Shown piece after piece: positions 26,771 through 36,092 of a DNA stretch of 64,000 nucleotides; within the stretch, counting starts at the first letter, position 1; every line of letters starts with the position of its first letter. Origin of the DNA: Neobacillus mesonae (GTDB taxonomy: Bacteria > Bacillota > Bacilli > Paenibacillales > Paenibacillaceae). Under the pieces are notes generated by a model that was not told the origin of the DNA, did no database searches, and saw nothing but the letters and a program-made list of their open reading frames with translations. The stretch covers positions 62,001 through 126,000 of the forward strand of contig JAMBOW010000007.1 of the NCBI GenBank assembly GCA_023715865.1. Reading direction: 5' to 3'. Position numbers and translations under genes: made by a program.

Positions 26771-28155
26771 CTTCTTCTGCGCCTCCACCATAACATGACT
26801 CCTGCTATGACGAACAAGAGCGGGAAAATGACGACGGCTATAACAAAGATTCCAGAACCCTGTGATTGAGTCAAATAAGCAAGCTCATATCCAGCTTGTT
26901 CTCTGGGCCGGATCGTAACTCCGTTTTCTTTCTCAGCAAGATAATTCACGGTATTCAGAATAAAATCCCGATTTCCGCCTGAGGTGAGCTCTGAATCCTG
27001 AATGAATGTCGTTGCCCCCAAAATGACAGCCTTTGGCTTACCATCCGATGTACTCACTGCATAACCGACATCTACTGGTCCTTGGAGATCAGCGTCCGCA
27101 TCATTCTCTGTTTCGTTAACTAGCAGCCCTTCTACATTGGTCTCTCCGTAACTGCTTTCGGAGGACTGCAGAATTGGAGTAACCGTCCATTTATCCTGCT
27201 GAGCGGCACTTAACCCAATAGACAGAGCAAACACAGGATTAAGATTATTGTCAATCAGCTTATCAGTGATCGTATGCGGCAGAAACTCAGGCATCGACCA
27301 CAGCGGACCCATGGATTCAGATTGCTCCGGATCGACCATAACAGCATGTTCATCGGTTACGCCATACTGTGCAGCCAAAGCGTCAATATTAGGCCACTCG
27401 GTATCCATATTTTCATGAAAGGCAAGTGTAAGCAGCAGCTTACCGCCATTATCCATATACGTTTGGACCTGCTTCAGCTCACTATCCGTCAAATCCGTCT
27501 GCGGGCCCAAAATGGCGAGCACATCCGTTCCCTCCGGTACCGACTCTCCGCTGGCCAGAGAAATCTCTTCCGTTTCCACATTGCTTTGGTTCAATGAAGA
27601 CTGGAAGCTAGTTGCAAGTGACAGACCAAGCTCACCATGACCTGTCAAAAGAGCTACTTTATGCGTCTCATCCGAGGACAGCGAGTTCAGCGCCTGAGTC
27701 AATTTTTCCTCGCCCGAGAACAGATAGGAGCCTTCCGTCTCGCCGGAGGAGAAAAGATCGATCATCGGTATGATCTGCTGCTTGTCCCCCTGCACAAGCA
27801 CAATTGAGCTTGAGGTGAGTCCATATTGCTGCGCAAGAATAGGCTCGCTTTCCAAATTGTATTGTTCAACCTTCAATTTACTGTTTCGGTTGCTGTACTC
27901 CTGCACAATGTCAGTGACTTCCCGGTTCAGAAGCTCATCGCTGGAAGAGTTCACAGTAAAGACTAGGACCCGAACATCTTCTTTTACATTGCTGATTGCA
28001 TCTAATGTTTGTTCAGACAACGTATTCTGCTTGTTTGCCGTCAGATCCAGCTGAAAGCCGCCAAGCGAATTCAAAAATAAGGTGAGTAGAATAAATATGC
28101 CGATTACCGCTACCGAAATAACCGCACTGTTTGTGTGATTCAACCATTTTTTCAT
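26767..28155 (-). CDS. GldG-like ABC-system auxiliary membrane protein
   Basis: A 462-residue protein with one membrane segment near residues 10-30, a large extracytoplasmic GldG/ABC_transp_aux domain (VLVFTVNSSSDELLNREVTD near 65, LTGHGELGLSLATSFQSSL near 170) and a C-terminal membrane segment (GIFVIAVVIFPLLFVIAGVM) ending in a run of arginines. The start at 28155 is supported by GGAGGT with 7-8-base spacing. It is known to travel with GldA/GldF-type ATPase and permease; in non-gliding Firmicutes the cargo is unknown. Confidence 0.88.
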   Translation of the reverse strand: MKKWLNHTNSAVISVAVIGIFILLTLFLNSLGGFQLDLTANKQNTLSEQTLDAISNVKEDVRVLVFTVNSSSDELLNREVTDIVQEYSNRNSKLKVEQYNLESEPILAQQYGLTSSSIVLVQGDKQQIIPMIDLFSSGETEGSYLFSGEEKLTQALNSLSSDETHKVALLTGHGELGLSLATSFQSSLNQSNVETEEISLASGESVPEGTDVLAILGPQTDLTDSELKQVQTYMDNGGKLLLTLAFHENMDTEWPNIDALAAQYGVTDEHAVMVDPEQSESMGPLWSMPEFLPHTITDKLIDNNLNPVFALSIGLSAAQQDKWTVTPILQSSESSYGETNVEGLLVNETENDADADLQGPVDVGYAVSTSDGKPKAVILGATTFIQDSELTSGGNRDFILNTVNYLAEKENGVTIRPREQAGYELAYLTQSQGSGIFVIAVVIFPLLFVIAGVMLWWRRRRR

Positions 28156-28160
28156 CTTCT

Positions 28161-28871
28161 TTACCTCCACCGTTTCCGCTCAATGCCCTGAATGCTCAGC
28201 ATCAAGAACACCGCAGCTAAAGTAAGATAGAAGATGACGTCCGGACCGCTGATGACGCCCTTCGTGAAATTCATAAACCGGGACGATAATGAAAAGGGTT
28301 CAAGCCATTGTGTCACAGTCGCATTTCCGCTGAATGAGTCCATCATCCACAGCACAAACAGAAGAATAAAGCCGGCCACCGCCGATACCATTTGATGCTG
28401 GGACAAGGATGAGGCAAACATGCCGATTGCCATCATGGCAGCGCCGAGCAGGAACAGCCCCAAAGCGGACAGCCACACCGTCGTTTCATTAATATCACCG
28501 TAAAAAGACATCAATAGCGGATAGGTGAGACTGCACAGAATCAGAACCAGAAGAATGACAAGGCTGGCCAAATACTTCCCGAAGACGATCTCCATCACAC
28601 TTGATGGTGAAGTCATAAGCAGCTCATCCGTCCCTTGACGAAATTCTTCTGCAATCAGCCGCATGGTCAGCAAGGGGACTACATACAGCAGCAGTGATAT
28701 AGTATCACCTAGCACGAGCCGATAATCCACAATACTTGGCTGGTAGTATACAAAGCTCATAAAAAATAAAAGACTCGACAACAAGACATAGACTGCAAAT
28801 GCAAAGTAGGTTGTCGGAGCGAGAAAATAGGCCTGCAGCTCTTTATAAAAAATGGCCAGCATCCGTTTCAT
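28161..28871 (-). CDS. ABC-2 type permease (GldF-like)
   Basis: A 236-residue membrane protein with six predicted membrane segments and the ABC-2 pattern MRLIAEEFRQGTDELLMTSP (about 70-89), the coupling-helix region typical of this class. It begins one base after the ATPase gene's stop codon and partners with that ATPase. Confidence 0.9.
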   Translation of the reverse strand: MKRMLAIFYKELQAYFLAPTTYFAFAVYVLLSSLLFFMSFVYYQPSIVDYRLVLGDTISLLLYVVPLLTMRLIAEEFRQGTDELLMTSPSSVMEIVFGKYLASLVILLVLILCSLTYPLLMSFYGDINETTVWLSALGLFLLGAAMMAIGMFASSLSQHQMVSAVAGFILLFVLWMMDSFSGNATVTQWLEPFSLSSRFMNFTKGVISGPDVIFYLTLAAVFLMLSIQGIERKRWR

Positions 28872-29924
28872 CTATAACTCACTCCCTCTTTGTTCATCTG
28901 AAGTTTTCTCTGCTGATTCTGGAGCTGAGGCTGCATGAGGGAAAGCTTCTCTGCTTTGTGAATCCTCAGCTTCTTTGGTCGTCAGCTTCTGGAATATCTC
29001 CTCAAGCGATTGATCCTGCTTCTTCATCTCTAAGATAGGGACATTCGCCTGCGCCAATAAATAGAACAGGTTCTCTCTGTAATCATAATGTGAAGGGGCA
29101 TTCAGCTCCAGCTGTACGGTGCCCGCTTCTTCACCCTGCAGAGTCAGCTGAACCTTCTCTTCCGAAGCATCTCCCCAGGAGCGAATAAGCGGTATAACCT
29201 CTTCTGTATCTCCCTTTACAGTCAGTGAAACCTGGAAGGATTGATTCATCGTGCTGCCGATCGAGGCAGGCGATCCATCCATAACCAATTCACCCTGATT
29301 TATAATAAGCACTCTATTACAGAGGGTACTGACTTCAGGCAAAATATGCGTGCTTAACAGAACCGTATGATTTTCTCCAAGCTCTCTGATCAGATCACGT
29401 ATCTCCATAATCTGATTGGGGTCAAGACCTGACGTCGGTTCATCCAGCACGAGCAGATCCGGCTTATGTATAATCGCCCCGGCAAGCCCTACTCTCTGCT
29501 TGTATCCTTTGGATAGTGTCCGAATGATTTGACGTTCTCGTCCGACAAGGCCAAGCCTTGAAAGCATCTCATCGACTCTAGCTTTCTGTTCCCGAGCAGG
29601 CACATCTCTTAATTTCGCCACAAATTTCAAGTACGAAAGAATGGACATATCAGGATATAAAGGAGGGGTTTCCGGTAAATATCCAATTCTTGACCGTACC
29701 TTTTTGCCCTGCTCGTGGACGGATTGTCCATCCAGCAGCACTTGACCTTCCGTGGGCCGCAAATAGCCGGTTATCATCCGCATCGTGGTTGTTTTGCCAG
29801 CACCATTGGGTCCCAGAAAACCAACAATTTCTCCCCGTTCCATTGAAAAGTCCATATGATGAACTCCCCGCCGGCCGTCAAATGTTTTGCTCACCTGATC
29901 TAACCTCAGCACTCTCTCCTTCAT
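28872..29924 (-). CDS. ABC transporter ATPase (GldA-like)
   Basis: A 350-residue ATPase with Walker A GPNGAGKTT (about 38-46), the variant signature LSKGYKQR (about 138-145) typical of the ABC-2/GldA group in place of LSGGQ, Walker B LLVLDEP and switch His in STHIL. A C-terminal regulatory domain and an acidic low-complexity tail (about 320-350) follow. It heads the four-gene operon. The exact start is uncertain: ATG at 29924 lies too close to its AAAGG, and GTG at 29912 behind AAGGAG is an alternative. Confidence 0.92.
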   Translation of the reverse strand: MKERVLRLDQVSKTFDGRRGVHHMDFSMERGEIVGFLGPNGAGKTTTMRMITGYLRPTEGQVLLDGQSVHEQGKKVRSRIGYLPETPPLYPDMSILSYLKFVAKLRDVPAREQKARVDEMLSRLGLVGRERQIIRTLSKGYKQRVGLAGAIIHKPDLLVLDEPTSGLDPNQIMEIRDLIRELGENHTVLLSTHILPEVSTLCNRVLIINQGELVMDGSPASIGSTMNQSFQVSLTVKGDTEEVIPLIRSWGDASEEKVQLTLQGEEAGTVQLELNAPSHYDYRENLFYLLAQANVPILEMKKQDQSLEEIFQKLTTKEAEDSQSREAFPHAASAPESAEKTSDEQRGSEL

Positions 29925-30162
29925 CCTTTCTTAAATCATTGTTAAGCTAACTACAGATCTTTCTAATCATAGACAGGCAACAATAAACAGGGCTTAAACA
30001 ATATTAAAAGAATCCTTAAAAATATGTGTCTAAATTGTGAACAGATAAAAATTTGCATGATTAGCCTGATGCCCGCACTCAATTTCAACCTATAACGTAA
30101 CTTAAATAGATGAATGAATCTTAAAGCCCGGTGTGGAGTTGAATCATCAGGAGGGATATGCC

Positions 30163-31233
30163 TTGAAAGTCCTCTTTACTTTCATTGTTCCAAGCGGAGG
30201 TGTCGAGACACTGAACCGTTTGCGTTGTTCGGTATTGAATGAGCATGGCATTGAAGCCCATACTCTGTACCATAGGCCGGGCACGGGCCTGCAAAACAAT
30301 ACCGGGACAGTCTTTATTGCGTCTGATAAAGATGAGATCCAATCCATACTAGACCAGCAGCAGTATGATGCGATCATTGTTACTTCGGATATTAATATGG
30401 TCGTAAGACTCCGCCTTGAGCTTAACTATAAAGGACGTATTCTTTTTGAAGCTCAGGGACTTGGTACAAGGGAAGCTGCTGTCGAGACCATTTGTACAGC
30501 GACGCCGTATCTTCAGGCTCATGCCAATGCAGTATTAATCCCGCCCACAGCTCATTTACAGCAGCTTTTCATGGAAATCTGTCCATTTATGCAACGGTTC
30601 ATTATTCCCAATATGCTGGATACGACAACGTTTGTGCCTATGGAAACCGATATCCCTCCATATCCGGCAATGATGTGGATTGGAAGGCTAGAATACAACA
30701 AGAACTGGCGGGAGTTTCTGCTCATCAGCCACCGGATTATCCAGCAGAAGCCGGATGCTAAGCTGTGGGTATTTCATGACCCAACTCTGGCTTCTCCAGA
30801 AGAGGTGCAGCAATTTTACGAAATGCTCAAAACGCTTCAGCTTGAAGATAAAATCGGCATATTCAGCAATGTTCCCAATAACATGATGCCGAGATACTAT
30901 TCCATGGCTGCACGCTCGGGCGGAATTATGCTATCAACATCCATTATGGAGGGCTTTGGATATGCGGTTGCTGAAGCTATTAGCTGCGGACTTCCCGTAC
31001 TCAGCACAGATTCAGACGGAGTGCGCGCCTTCATCACCCATGATCAAACCGGAAAGTTCTATCCGCTTGGGAATATCGACCAAGCCGCTGCAGAGGCCAT
31101 GGAGCTTATGGATAATCTGCCGCTGCGCAAATCTATTCAGCAAACGGGAAGAGAACATCTCGTGTCACATTTTTCAGGCGAAGCGTATGCCCAGTCGTTT
31201 AGACAAATGATGAATGCGCTTGCCATATTCTAA
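30163..31233 (+). CDS. GT4-type glycosyltransferase
   Basis: The protein has 356 residues. Two Rossmann-like halves are visible: MKVLFTFIVPSGGVETLNRL at the start and a donor-binding C-terminal half with WIGRLEYNKNW near 178 and EGFGYAVAEAISCGLPVLST near 272 (the E-x7-E motif of GT4). The start is TTG at 30163 behind AGGAGGG with 7-base spacing; the upstream GTG at 30133 has no site. It stands alone, about 3 kb outside the main glycosyltransferase locus and on the opposite strand. Acceptor and sugar are unknown. Confidence 0.87.
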   Translation: MKVLFTFIVPSGGVETLNRLRCSVLNEHGIEAHTLYHRPGTGLQNNTGTVFIASDKDEIQSILDQQQYDAIIVTSDINMVVRLRLELNYKGRILFEAQGLGTREAAVETICTATPYLQAHANAVLIPPTAHLQQLFMEICPFMQRFIIPNMLDTTTFVPMETDIPPYPAMMWIGRLEYNKNWREFLLISHRIIQQKPDAKLWVFHDPTLASPEEVQQFYEMLKTLQLEDKIGIFSNVPNNMMPRYYSMAARSGGIMLSTSIMEGFGYAVAEAISCGLPVLSTDSDGVRAFITHDQTGKFYPLGNIDQAAAEAMELMDNLPLRKSIQQTGREHLVSHFSGEAYAQSFRQMMNALAIF

Positions 31234-31254
31234 TCCTAACCTTTGAAGGAATCG

Positions 31255-31280
31255 GGCCCTCTCTCTGTGCGAGGGTCTTT
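31255..31280 (+). terminator. weak hairpin terminator after the lone glycosyltransferase
   Basis: GGCCCTC (31255-31261) pairs with GAGGGTC (31271-31277), including one G-U pair, followed by TTT. The stem is short. Confidence 0.5.
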
Positions 31281-31382
31281 GCTATGACTAGGAGTACCTA
31301 AGTGGCGGGAGCACGCTTACTTTATCTATAATAGATTTGGATAAGATAATGAATAACGATACGTAAAGCAAAGGCGGTTACC

Positions 31383-32084
31383 ATGAGCATACCTATTTTA
31401 GTCGTAGATGATGAAAAAGAAATTGCAGATTTAGTGGAGCTATACCTCAAAGCAGAAAACTATGATGTTTATAAATTTTATAACGGAGCAGAAGCACTGG
31501 AGTGCATTCAGAACCAAAAGCTCGATTTGGCTATCCTCGATGTCATGCTGCCGGATATGAGCGGTTTTGATATATGCCGTAAGATTAGAGAAAACCATCA
31601 CTTTCCGATCATCATGCTTACGGCCAAAGAGGAGGAAATCGATAAAATTACGGGACTAACCCTTGGGGCTGACGACTATGTAACCAAACCGTTTCGTCCA
31701 CTTGAGCTAGTCGCCCGCGTCAAAGCACAGCTGAGACGATTTACAAAGTACAATTTGGAGAATCAAACTGCTGAAGAAGACAAAGTCATTGCTTTCTCTG
31801 GACTTGTTCTTAATAAAAATACGCATGAATTCTATCTGAATGAGAAGCCTATTTCCCTTACCCCTACGGAATTCTCAATCTTGTGGATGCTATGCGCCAA
31901 TAGAGGACAAGTACTGAGCTCTGAACAAATCTTCCAGGAGGTATGGGGAGAAAAGTATTTTACGAGCAATAATAATACGGTAATGGTTCATATCCGTCAT
32001 CTCCGCGAAAAAATGAATGATCATGTGGATAAGCCCAAATATATTAAAACCGTATGGGGAGTAGGTTATAAGATTGAAGGATGA
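31383..32084 (+). CDS. OmpR-family response regulator, VanR-like
   Basis: The protein has 233 residues. The receiver domain has the acidic pair Asp9-Asp10, phospho-acceptor Asp53 (LAILDVMLPDMSG), Thr80 and Lys102; the winged helix occupies about 135-230 (SLTPTEFSILWMLCANRGQV). The overall pattern resembles VanR and related envelope-stress regulators of Firmicutes. It overlaps the downstream kinase gene by 11 bases. The likely target is the S11 carboxypeptidase gene downstream. Confidence 0.92.
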   Translation: MSIPILVVDDEKEIADLVELYLKAENYDVYKFYNGAEALECIQNQKLDLAILDVMLPDMSGFDICRKIRENHHFPIIMLTAKEEEIDKITGLTLGADDYVTKPFRPLELVARVKAQLRRFTKYNLENQTAEEDKVIAFSGLVLNKNTHEFYLNEKPISLTPTEFSILWMLCANRGQVLSSEQIFQEVWGEKYFTSNNNTVMVHIRHLREKMNDHVDKPKYIKTVWGVGYKIEG

Positions 32085-33201
32085 TTTTCGAAAGCTTAAA
32101 AATAAAATAATAACTCAAATATTGTTCACGGCTGTCATTACGGCGGTTATTGGTTTTATGATCAAAAACGTGCTCATCGACGGAGTGCTTGAAGCCCCTT
32201 TCGCGGACGCCTTTATCCGGTTCTCGGAGGCGTTCTTCAGCATTGAATATACGACGGCAGCCCGGCTGTACAATGTCATTTTTCAGCGGAACAAGGATTT
32301 AATATTGACGGTCTTTTTCATTCTGCTGCTGTTCCTTATTTTCTACATGACCTTAACAAGAGCGACCAAATACTTTAATGAGATCAATCGCAGCATGGAT
32401 AGGCTGATCGAGGAATCGGACGAGCCCATATCCCTTTCTCCTGAGCTTGAAGTGGTGGAGAGAAAGATGAATCTGGTGAAAGACACACTCAAAAAAAGAA
32501 TGAACGATGCCCAAGAGGCCGAGCAGCGAAAGAATGACCTTGTTGTCTATTTGGCACATGACATCAAAACACCGCTGACGTCCATTATCGGTTATCTCAG
32601 CCTGCTGGATGAAGCAAAGGACATGCCAATCGAGCAGAAAGCAAAATATGTGAACATTACGCTCGAAAAGGCCTACCGGCTGGAACATCTTATTAATGAA
32701 TTTTTTGACATTACACGCTTTAACCTGCAAAGCATTGTCTTGGAACAAACAGAGATCAACCTCTCCCTCATGCTCATGCAGATTGCTGACGAGTTCCATC
32801 CGATGCTTGCTGAACGAAGCCTCACCACTTCCGTTCAAACAGCTGACAGCCTGACTCTGCACGGTGACCCGGATAAGCTCGCAAGGGTATTTAATAACAT
32901 TATGAAAAACGCCATTCATTACAGCTACTCGGGCACAAATGTAGAGATTACAGCGGCAGAGCAGAACGACAGCATCATTATCAGGTTCTCTAACGATGGA
33001 GAAACGATTCCTGCTCATAAGCTGAACACAATATTCGAAAAATTTTACCGGCTTGATACAGCGAGGTCCTCTGCTACCGGCGGCTCAGGTCTGGGGCTGG
33101 CCATAGCCAAAGAAATTGTGAACGCACACGGCGGAACGATAACTGCTGGCAGCGAAAATTCGCATACCGTGTTCACTGTAAAGCTTCCAAGACGATCTTA
33201 A
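32074..33201 (+). CDS. sensor histidine kinase, VanS-like
   Basis: A 375-residue kinase with two membrane segments (about 12-31 and 77-95) enclosing a short outer loop, which is the VanS layout. The DHp helix carries His162 in LAHDIKTPLTS. N, G1 and G2 boxes are visible as NIMKNAIHYS, SNDGETI and GGSGLGLAIAKEI. The start is TTG at 32074, overlapping the regulator. The small outer loop suggests sensing of a membrane-associated signal such as lipid-linked cell-wall precursor; no resistance genes (vanH/A/X) are present, so glycopeptide resistance is not implied. Confidence 0.92.
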   Translation: MKDDFRKLKNKIITQILFTAVITAVIGFMIKNVLIDGVLEAPFADAFIRFSEAFFSIEYTTAARLYNVIFQRNKDLILTVFFILLLFLIFYMTLTRATKYFNEINRSMDRLIEESDEPISLSPELEVVERKMNLVKDTLKKRMNDAQEAEQRKNDLVVYLAHDIKTPLTSIIGYLSLLDEAKDMPIEQKAKYVNITLEKAYRLEHLINEFFDITRFNLQSIVLEQTEINLSLMLMQIADEFHPMLAERSLTTSVQTADSLTLHGDPDKLARVFNNIMKNAIHYSYSGTNVEITAAEQNDSIIIRFSNDGETIPAHKLNTIFEKFYRLDTARSSATGGSGLGLAIAKEIVNAHGGTITAGSENSHTVFTVKLPRRS

Positions 33202-33217
33202 GAAACTCTTAAGAACT
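33196..33217 (+). promoter_or_regulatory. tandem 11-base direct repeat, candidate VanR-like operator
   Basis: TCTTAAGAAAC and TCTTAAGAACT lie head to tail (33196-33206, 33207-33217) and share their first nine bases. OmpR-family dimers bind direct repeats of about this period. The site overlaps the kinase stop codon and lies about 125 bases before the carboxypeptidase start. Confidence 0.45.
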
Positions 33218-33342
33218 TAGCTATAAAAAGTTAAAAAACAACTCCGATCCTTATGGTTGAATGTATACAGGCACCCCAATGCAACAGAAAGCTATAACGC
33301 TTTGATTGGGCGCGGCCGTATGTAAAGGAGTTGTTTTTTAGC

Positions 33343-34275
33343 ATGTCCAACGTCAAAAAGAAGAAAAAACCTATCTCTATAAAAGGAGCCTTCCTTCTAA
33401 TCATCGTTCTCCTCCTGCTGCTCAATCTTGATGACTTTGATTCCATGAAAAAGGCAGCCAGCCGATTATTCTCTGCCTCATCCGAGACGTCTAACACGAT
33501 CATGCCTTATGAGCTGTACAGTACAAACGCTAAATTGGTACGGCTTGAGAATAATGAAACTTTATTTGCTGCGAATGCGAAGGAGAAAGTCTATCCTGCC
33601 TCGCTGACCAAGATCATGACTACCATTTTGGCCATTGAACATCTGTCCGATTTACAGCAGACGACTGTATTAGACGAGCAAATATTCCCGCCTCTTACGG
33701 CATCAGGTGCAGCTATGGCTGGATTTTCACCTGGTGAGCAAGTAAAGGCCGTTGATTTGCTGTATGGTACCATGCTGCCTTCAGGAGCGGAGGCAGCGAC
33801 GGCTCTTGCAGTCTTGGTCCATGGATCGGAACAGAAGTTTGTGTCCAAGATGAACGAAAAAGCAGCCGAGCTCGGAATGCAGAATACACATTTTACAAAT
33901 CCGACCGGACTGCATAATAAGAAACACTATTCAACGGTAGATGATCTCACCACTTTATTGGAATACGCTCTGCAAAACGAGCAATTCAAAAAAATATTTA
34001 CGACTTTGCAGTACAACACAAGCCCTACTTCAATTCATCCTGATGGAATCACCTTATACAGTACGTTATCTGGTCATACTGAGGAACTGACGCTAGCACA
34101 CGGAGAAATTAAGGGAGGAAAAACAGGATACACAGATCCGGCAGGCTTATGTCTGGCCAGCTATGCAATCATTAATGGACAGGAGCACATTCTAATCACA
34201 ACGGGTGCGGACGGTAATTCCTACACAGAGCCATACCATCTTCTGGATGCGGTCGAAATCTACCGTCTTCTCTAA
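33343..34275 (+). CDS. serine-type D-alanyl-D-alanine carboxypeptidase (peptidase S11)
   Basis: A 310-residue protein with a basic N-terminus and one membrane anchor (about 15-29). The S11 catalytic domain shows SLTK (Ser87, Lys90) and GGKTGYT near 256. The second motif reads PSGAEAA, where many S11 enzymes have SGN. It would trim the terminal D-Ala of peptidoglycan stem peptides outside the membrane. The start at 33343 is preceded by AAAGGAG at 12 bases. The untranslated leader contains a foldable segment (CCCAAT...ATTGGG, AAGC...GCTT). Position after the VanRS-like genes suggests that they control it. Confidence 0.9.
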   Translation: MSNVKKKKKPISIKGAFLLIIVLLLLLNLDDFDSMKKAASRLFSASSETSNTIMPYELYSTNAKLVRLENNETLFAANAKEKVYPASLTKIMTTILAIEHLSDLQQTTVLDEQIFPPLTASGAAMAGFSPGEQVKAVDLLYGTMLPSGAEAATALAVLVHGSEQKFVSKMNEKAAELGMQNTHFTNPTGLHNKKHYSTVDDLTTLLEYALQNEQFKKIFTTLQYNTSPTSIHPDGITLYSTLSGHTEELTLAHGEIKGGKTGYTDPAGLCLASYAIINGQEHILITTGADGNSYTEPYHLLDAVEIYRLL

Positions 34276-34282
34276 AAACACG

Positions 34283-35326
34283 TTATAGCAGGGAACGGCT
34301 GACAATATCATTTACTACCCGTTCGAACTCACTGTAACTCCGTTCCCAGGTGAATGTATAAGAATCCTGTTCGCCCCGCTGCGCAAGCTTTTGACGAAGT
34401 GCCTGATCCTCGATAAGTCTGATGACATCCTCAGCAAGCCTATTTTCGTAACGATAGGACATCAAGCAATTCCGTTCATGCACGGCATATTCCGTATTGC
34501 CTCCAGAATAGGAAGCGACCAGAGCGGCCCCGCAGCGCATCGCTTCAAGACCGGGAAGAGAACCGGAATCATAGGAGCCTGAGCTTACATAAATATCCGT
34601 TTGATTGTAATGGAACCGAAGCTCTTCGTCATTAATCGGTGTATAATGCCGATACTTGCCTGTGGCCTGCAGCTGCTGTACATCTGGGGAATCAGCAAAT
34701 TCGCCGGGCGGTGTAATGAGATTAATAATGACATTAGGGTAAGCTGTTTTGACAATATCTAGCTGGTTGAGTAAATATCTCTGTTCTCGATGCCAGGAAA
34801 AGTCCCCCTCTTCCTTTCGGTAAATGGAAGTAATGTTAAGCGGCATATTCAGATGTTCACGAATATTCATATTATGAAAGAAGCTGCCTACCCCCACTGG
34901 GATAATGCGCCCCTTTATTCCATGATTTAAATAGATAATATCCTGCTGCCAACGCGACAAGACGAGCAGGTGGGGAGTTAAATGGTAAGAGGGAAAGGAA
35001 TACTGATTGTCTTGCAGAAAAGTCGGCTCGTAGCATAAAGACAAACGAATATGCAGTCCCTTCCCTTCTTCACTGGCTTGCTGGGCCGGATATGCTGTTG
35101 TATAGAAATTCGACAGAATGACATCCCCGCTGGGAATGTCATGAGCATTTAGGGTGTTTTCACTCGTCTGAACTAATCCTGCTTTGAGCTCATATTCGAC
35201 TACGCCGCTTTTCGGCATGACCACAATAACCTCATGACCGATCGTTACCAGACGGTTTGCTATCTCAGCTAACATACGCTGAGCCCCTCCACGGCATAGA
35301 GTATACACAGGAAATATAAAACGCAC
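34283..35326 (-). CDS. GT4-type glycosyltransferase
   Basis: The protein has 347 residues. It opens MRFIFPVYTLCRGGAQRML, with the glycine-rich acceptor loop, and has a donor half with GSYDSGSLPGLEAMRCGAAL near 255 containing the GT4 E-x-x-x-C-G segment. It is the last gene of the leftward glycan locus and meets the carboxypeptidase gene head-on with only 7 bases between the stops. Specificity is unknown. Confidence 0.85.
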   Translation of the reverse strand: MRFIFPVYTLCRGGAQRMLAEIANRLVTIGHEVIVVMPKSGVVEYELKAGLVQTSENTLNAHDIPSGDVILSNFYTTAYPAQQASEEGKGLHIRLSLCYEPTFLQDNQYSFPSYHLTPHLLVLSRWQQDIIYLNHGIKGRIIPVGVGSFFHNMNIREHLNMPLNITSIYRKEEGDFSWHREQRYLLNQLDIVKTAYPNVIINLITPPGEFADSPDVQQLQATGKYRHYTPINDEELRFHYNQTDIYVSSGSYDSGSLPGLEAMRCGAALVASYSGGNTEYAVHERNCLMSYRYENRLAEDVIRLIEDQALRQKLAQRGEQDSYTFTWERSYSEFERVVNDIVSRSLL

Positions 35327-35345
35327 TGCTTCACCTCCCTTATAA

Positions 35346-36056
35346 TCACATTAGGGACAATAATGCTTCCCTATGCAAATCCTGTATCCTCTTCTTCTCT
35401 TCTTCAATTTCGGGGAGGTGCCTAAAGCTTCCCATATCATCATGCACACGGTAGCGAACGAGCGGAATATCCACCATTTCAAGCTTATAATACGGGAGAA
35501 TTCTAAGCCACATTTCATAATCGTTGGCATAACGAAACAGAGGATTAAACAAGCCTACCTTTTTAAACACTTTCATATTGAGCATAACGGTGCATCCATT
35601 GATCGGGCAGCCGATCAGCAGCTGCTCAATCATATCTTTCTCACTGCCGAGATACGGATGAACCTCGCCGATTTGTTCACTGAGGTGGTTCATATAATAG
35701 TAAGCAGAATGGGTGAAGGACAAATTTCGCTTCAGCATAAAATCGACTTGAACTTCAATCTTTGAAGTCTCAAATGCATCATCACTGCTCAGCCATGCAA
35801 AATATGCGCCCGTCGCATGAACAATTCCCGTATTCAGTGCCGTCGCCGTTCCACCATTAATTTTAGGTATATAACGAATCCGATCTTTGTAGGGGGAGAT
35901 CAGTTCCTTATGCTGCGTCGATCCGTCATCCACCACAATGACCTCGATATAGGGATAGGTCTGGTTCAGCGCACTCTCAATCGCTTCTTGAACAAAGCTG
36001 CAGTTATAGACAGGAATCACAATCGATACTTTGGGATAATCAGCAGGCAATCTCAT
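35346..36056 (-). CDS. GT2-type glycosyltransferase
   Basis: A family-2 enzyme of 236 residues with VSIVIPVYNC, VDDGST, the SSDDA metal-binding motif near 92 and a GT-A C-terminal part (NDYEMWLRI). It closely resembles the GT2 protein encoded at 36729-37436, suggesting duplication. The start is ambiguous: ATG at 36056 lies immediately after GAGAGGTG, and TTG at 36050 has a better 6-base spacing. Confidence 0.87.
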   Translation of the reverse strand: MRLPADYPKVSIVIPVYNCSFVQEAIESALNQTYPYIEVIVVDDGSTQHKELISPYKDRIRYIPKINGGTATALNTGIVHATGAYFAWLSSDDAFETSKIEVQVDFMLKRNLSFTHSAYYYMNHLSEQIGEVHPYLGSEKDMIEQLLIGCPINGCTVMLNMKVFKKVGLFNPLFRYANDYEMWLRILPYYKLEMVDIPLVRYRVHDDMGSFRHLPEIEEEKKRIQDLHREALLSLM

Positions 36057-36092
36057 CACCTCTCTTATTCCTTGGATTCATGTGAACACCTA

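Noticed and set aside
31383..34275. Vancomycin-resistance cluster
   Set aside because: Only VanRS-like regulators and an S11 carboxypeptidase are present; no vanH, van ligase or vanX.
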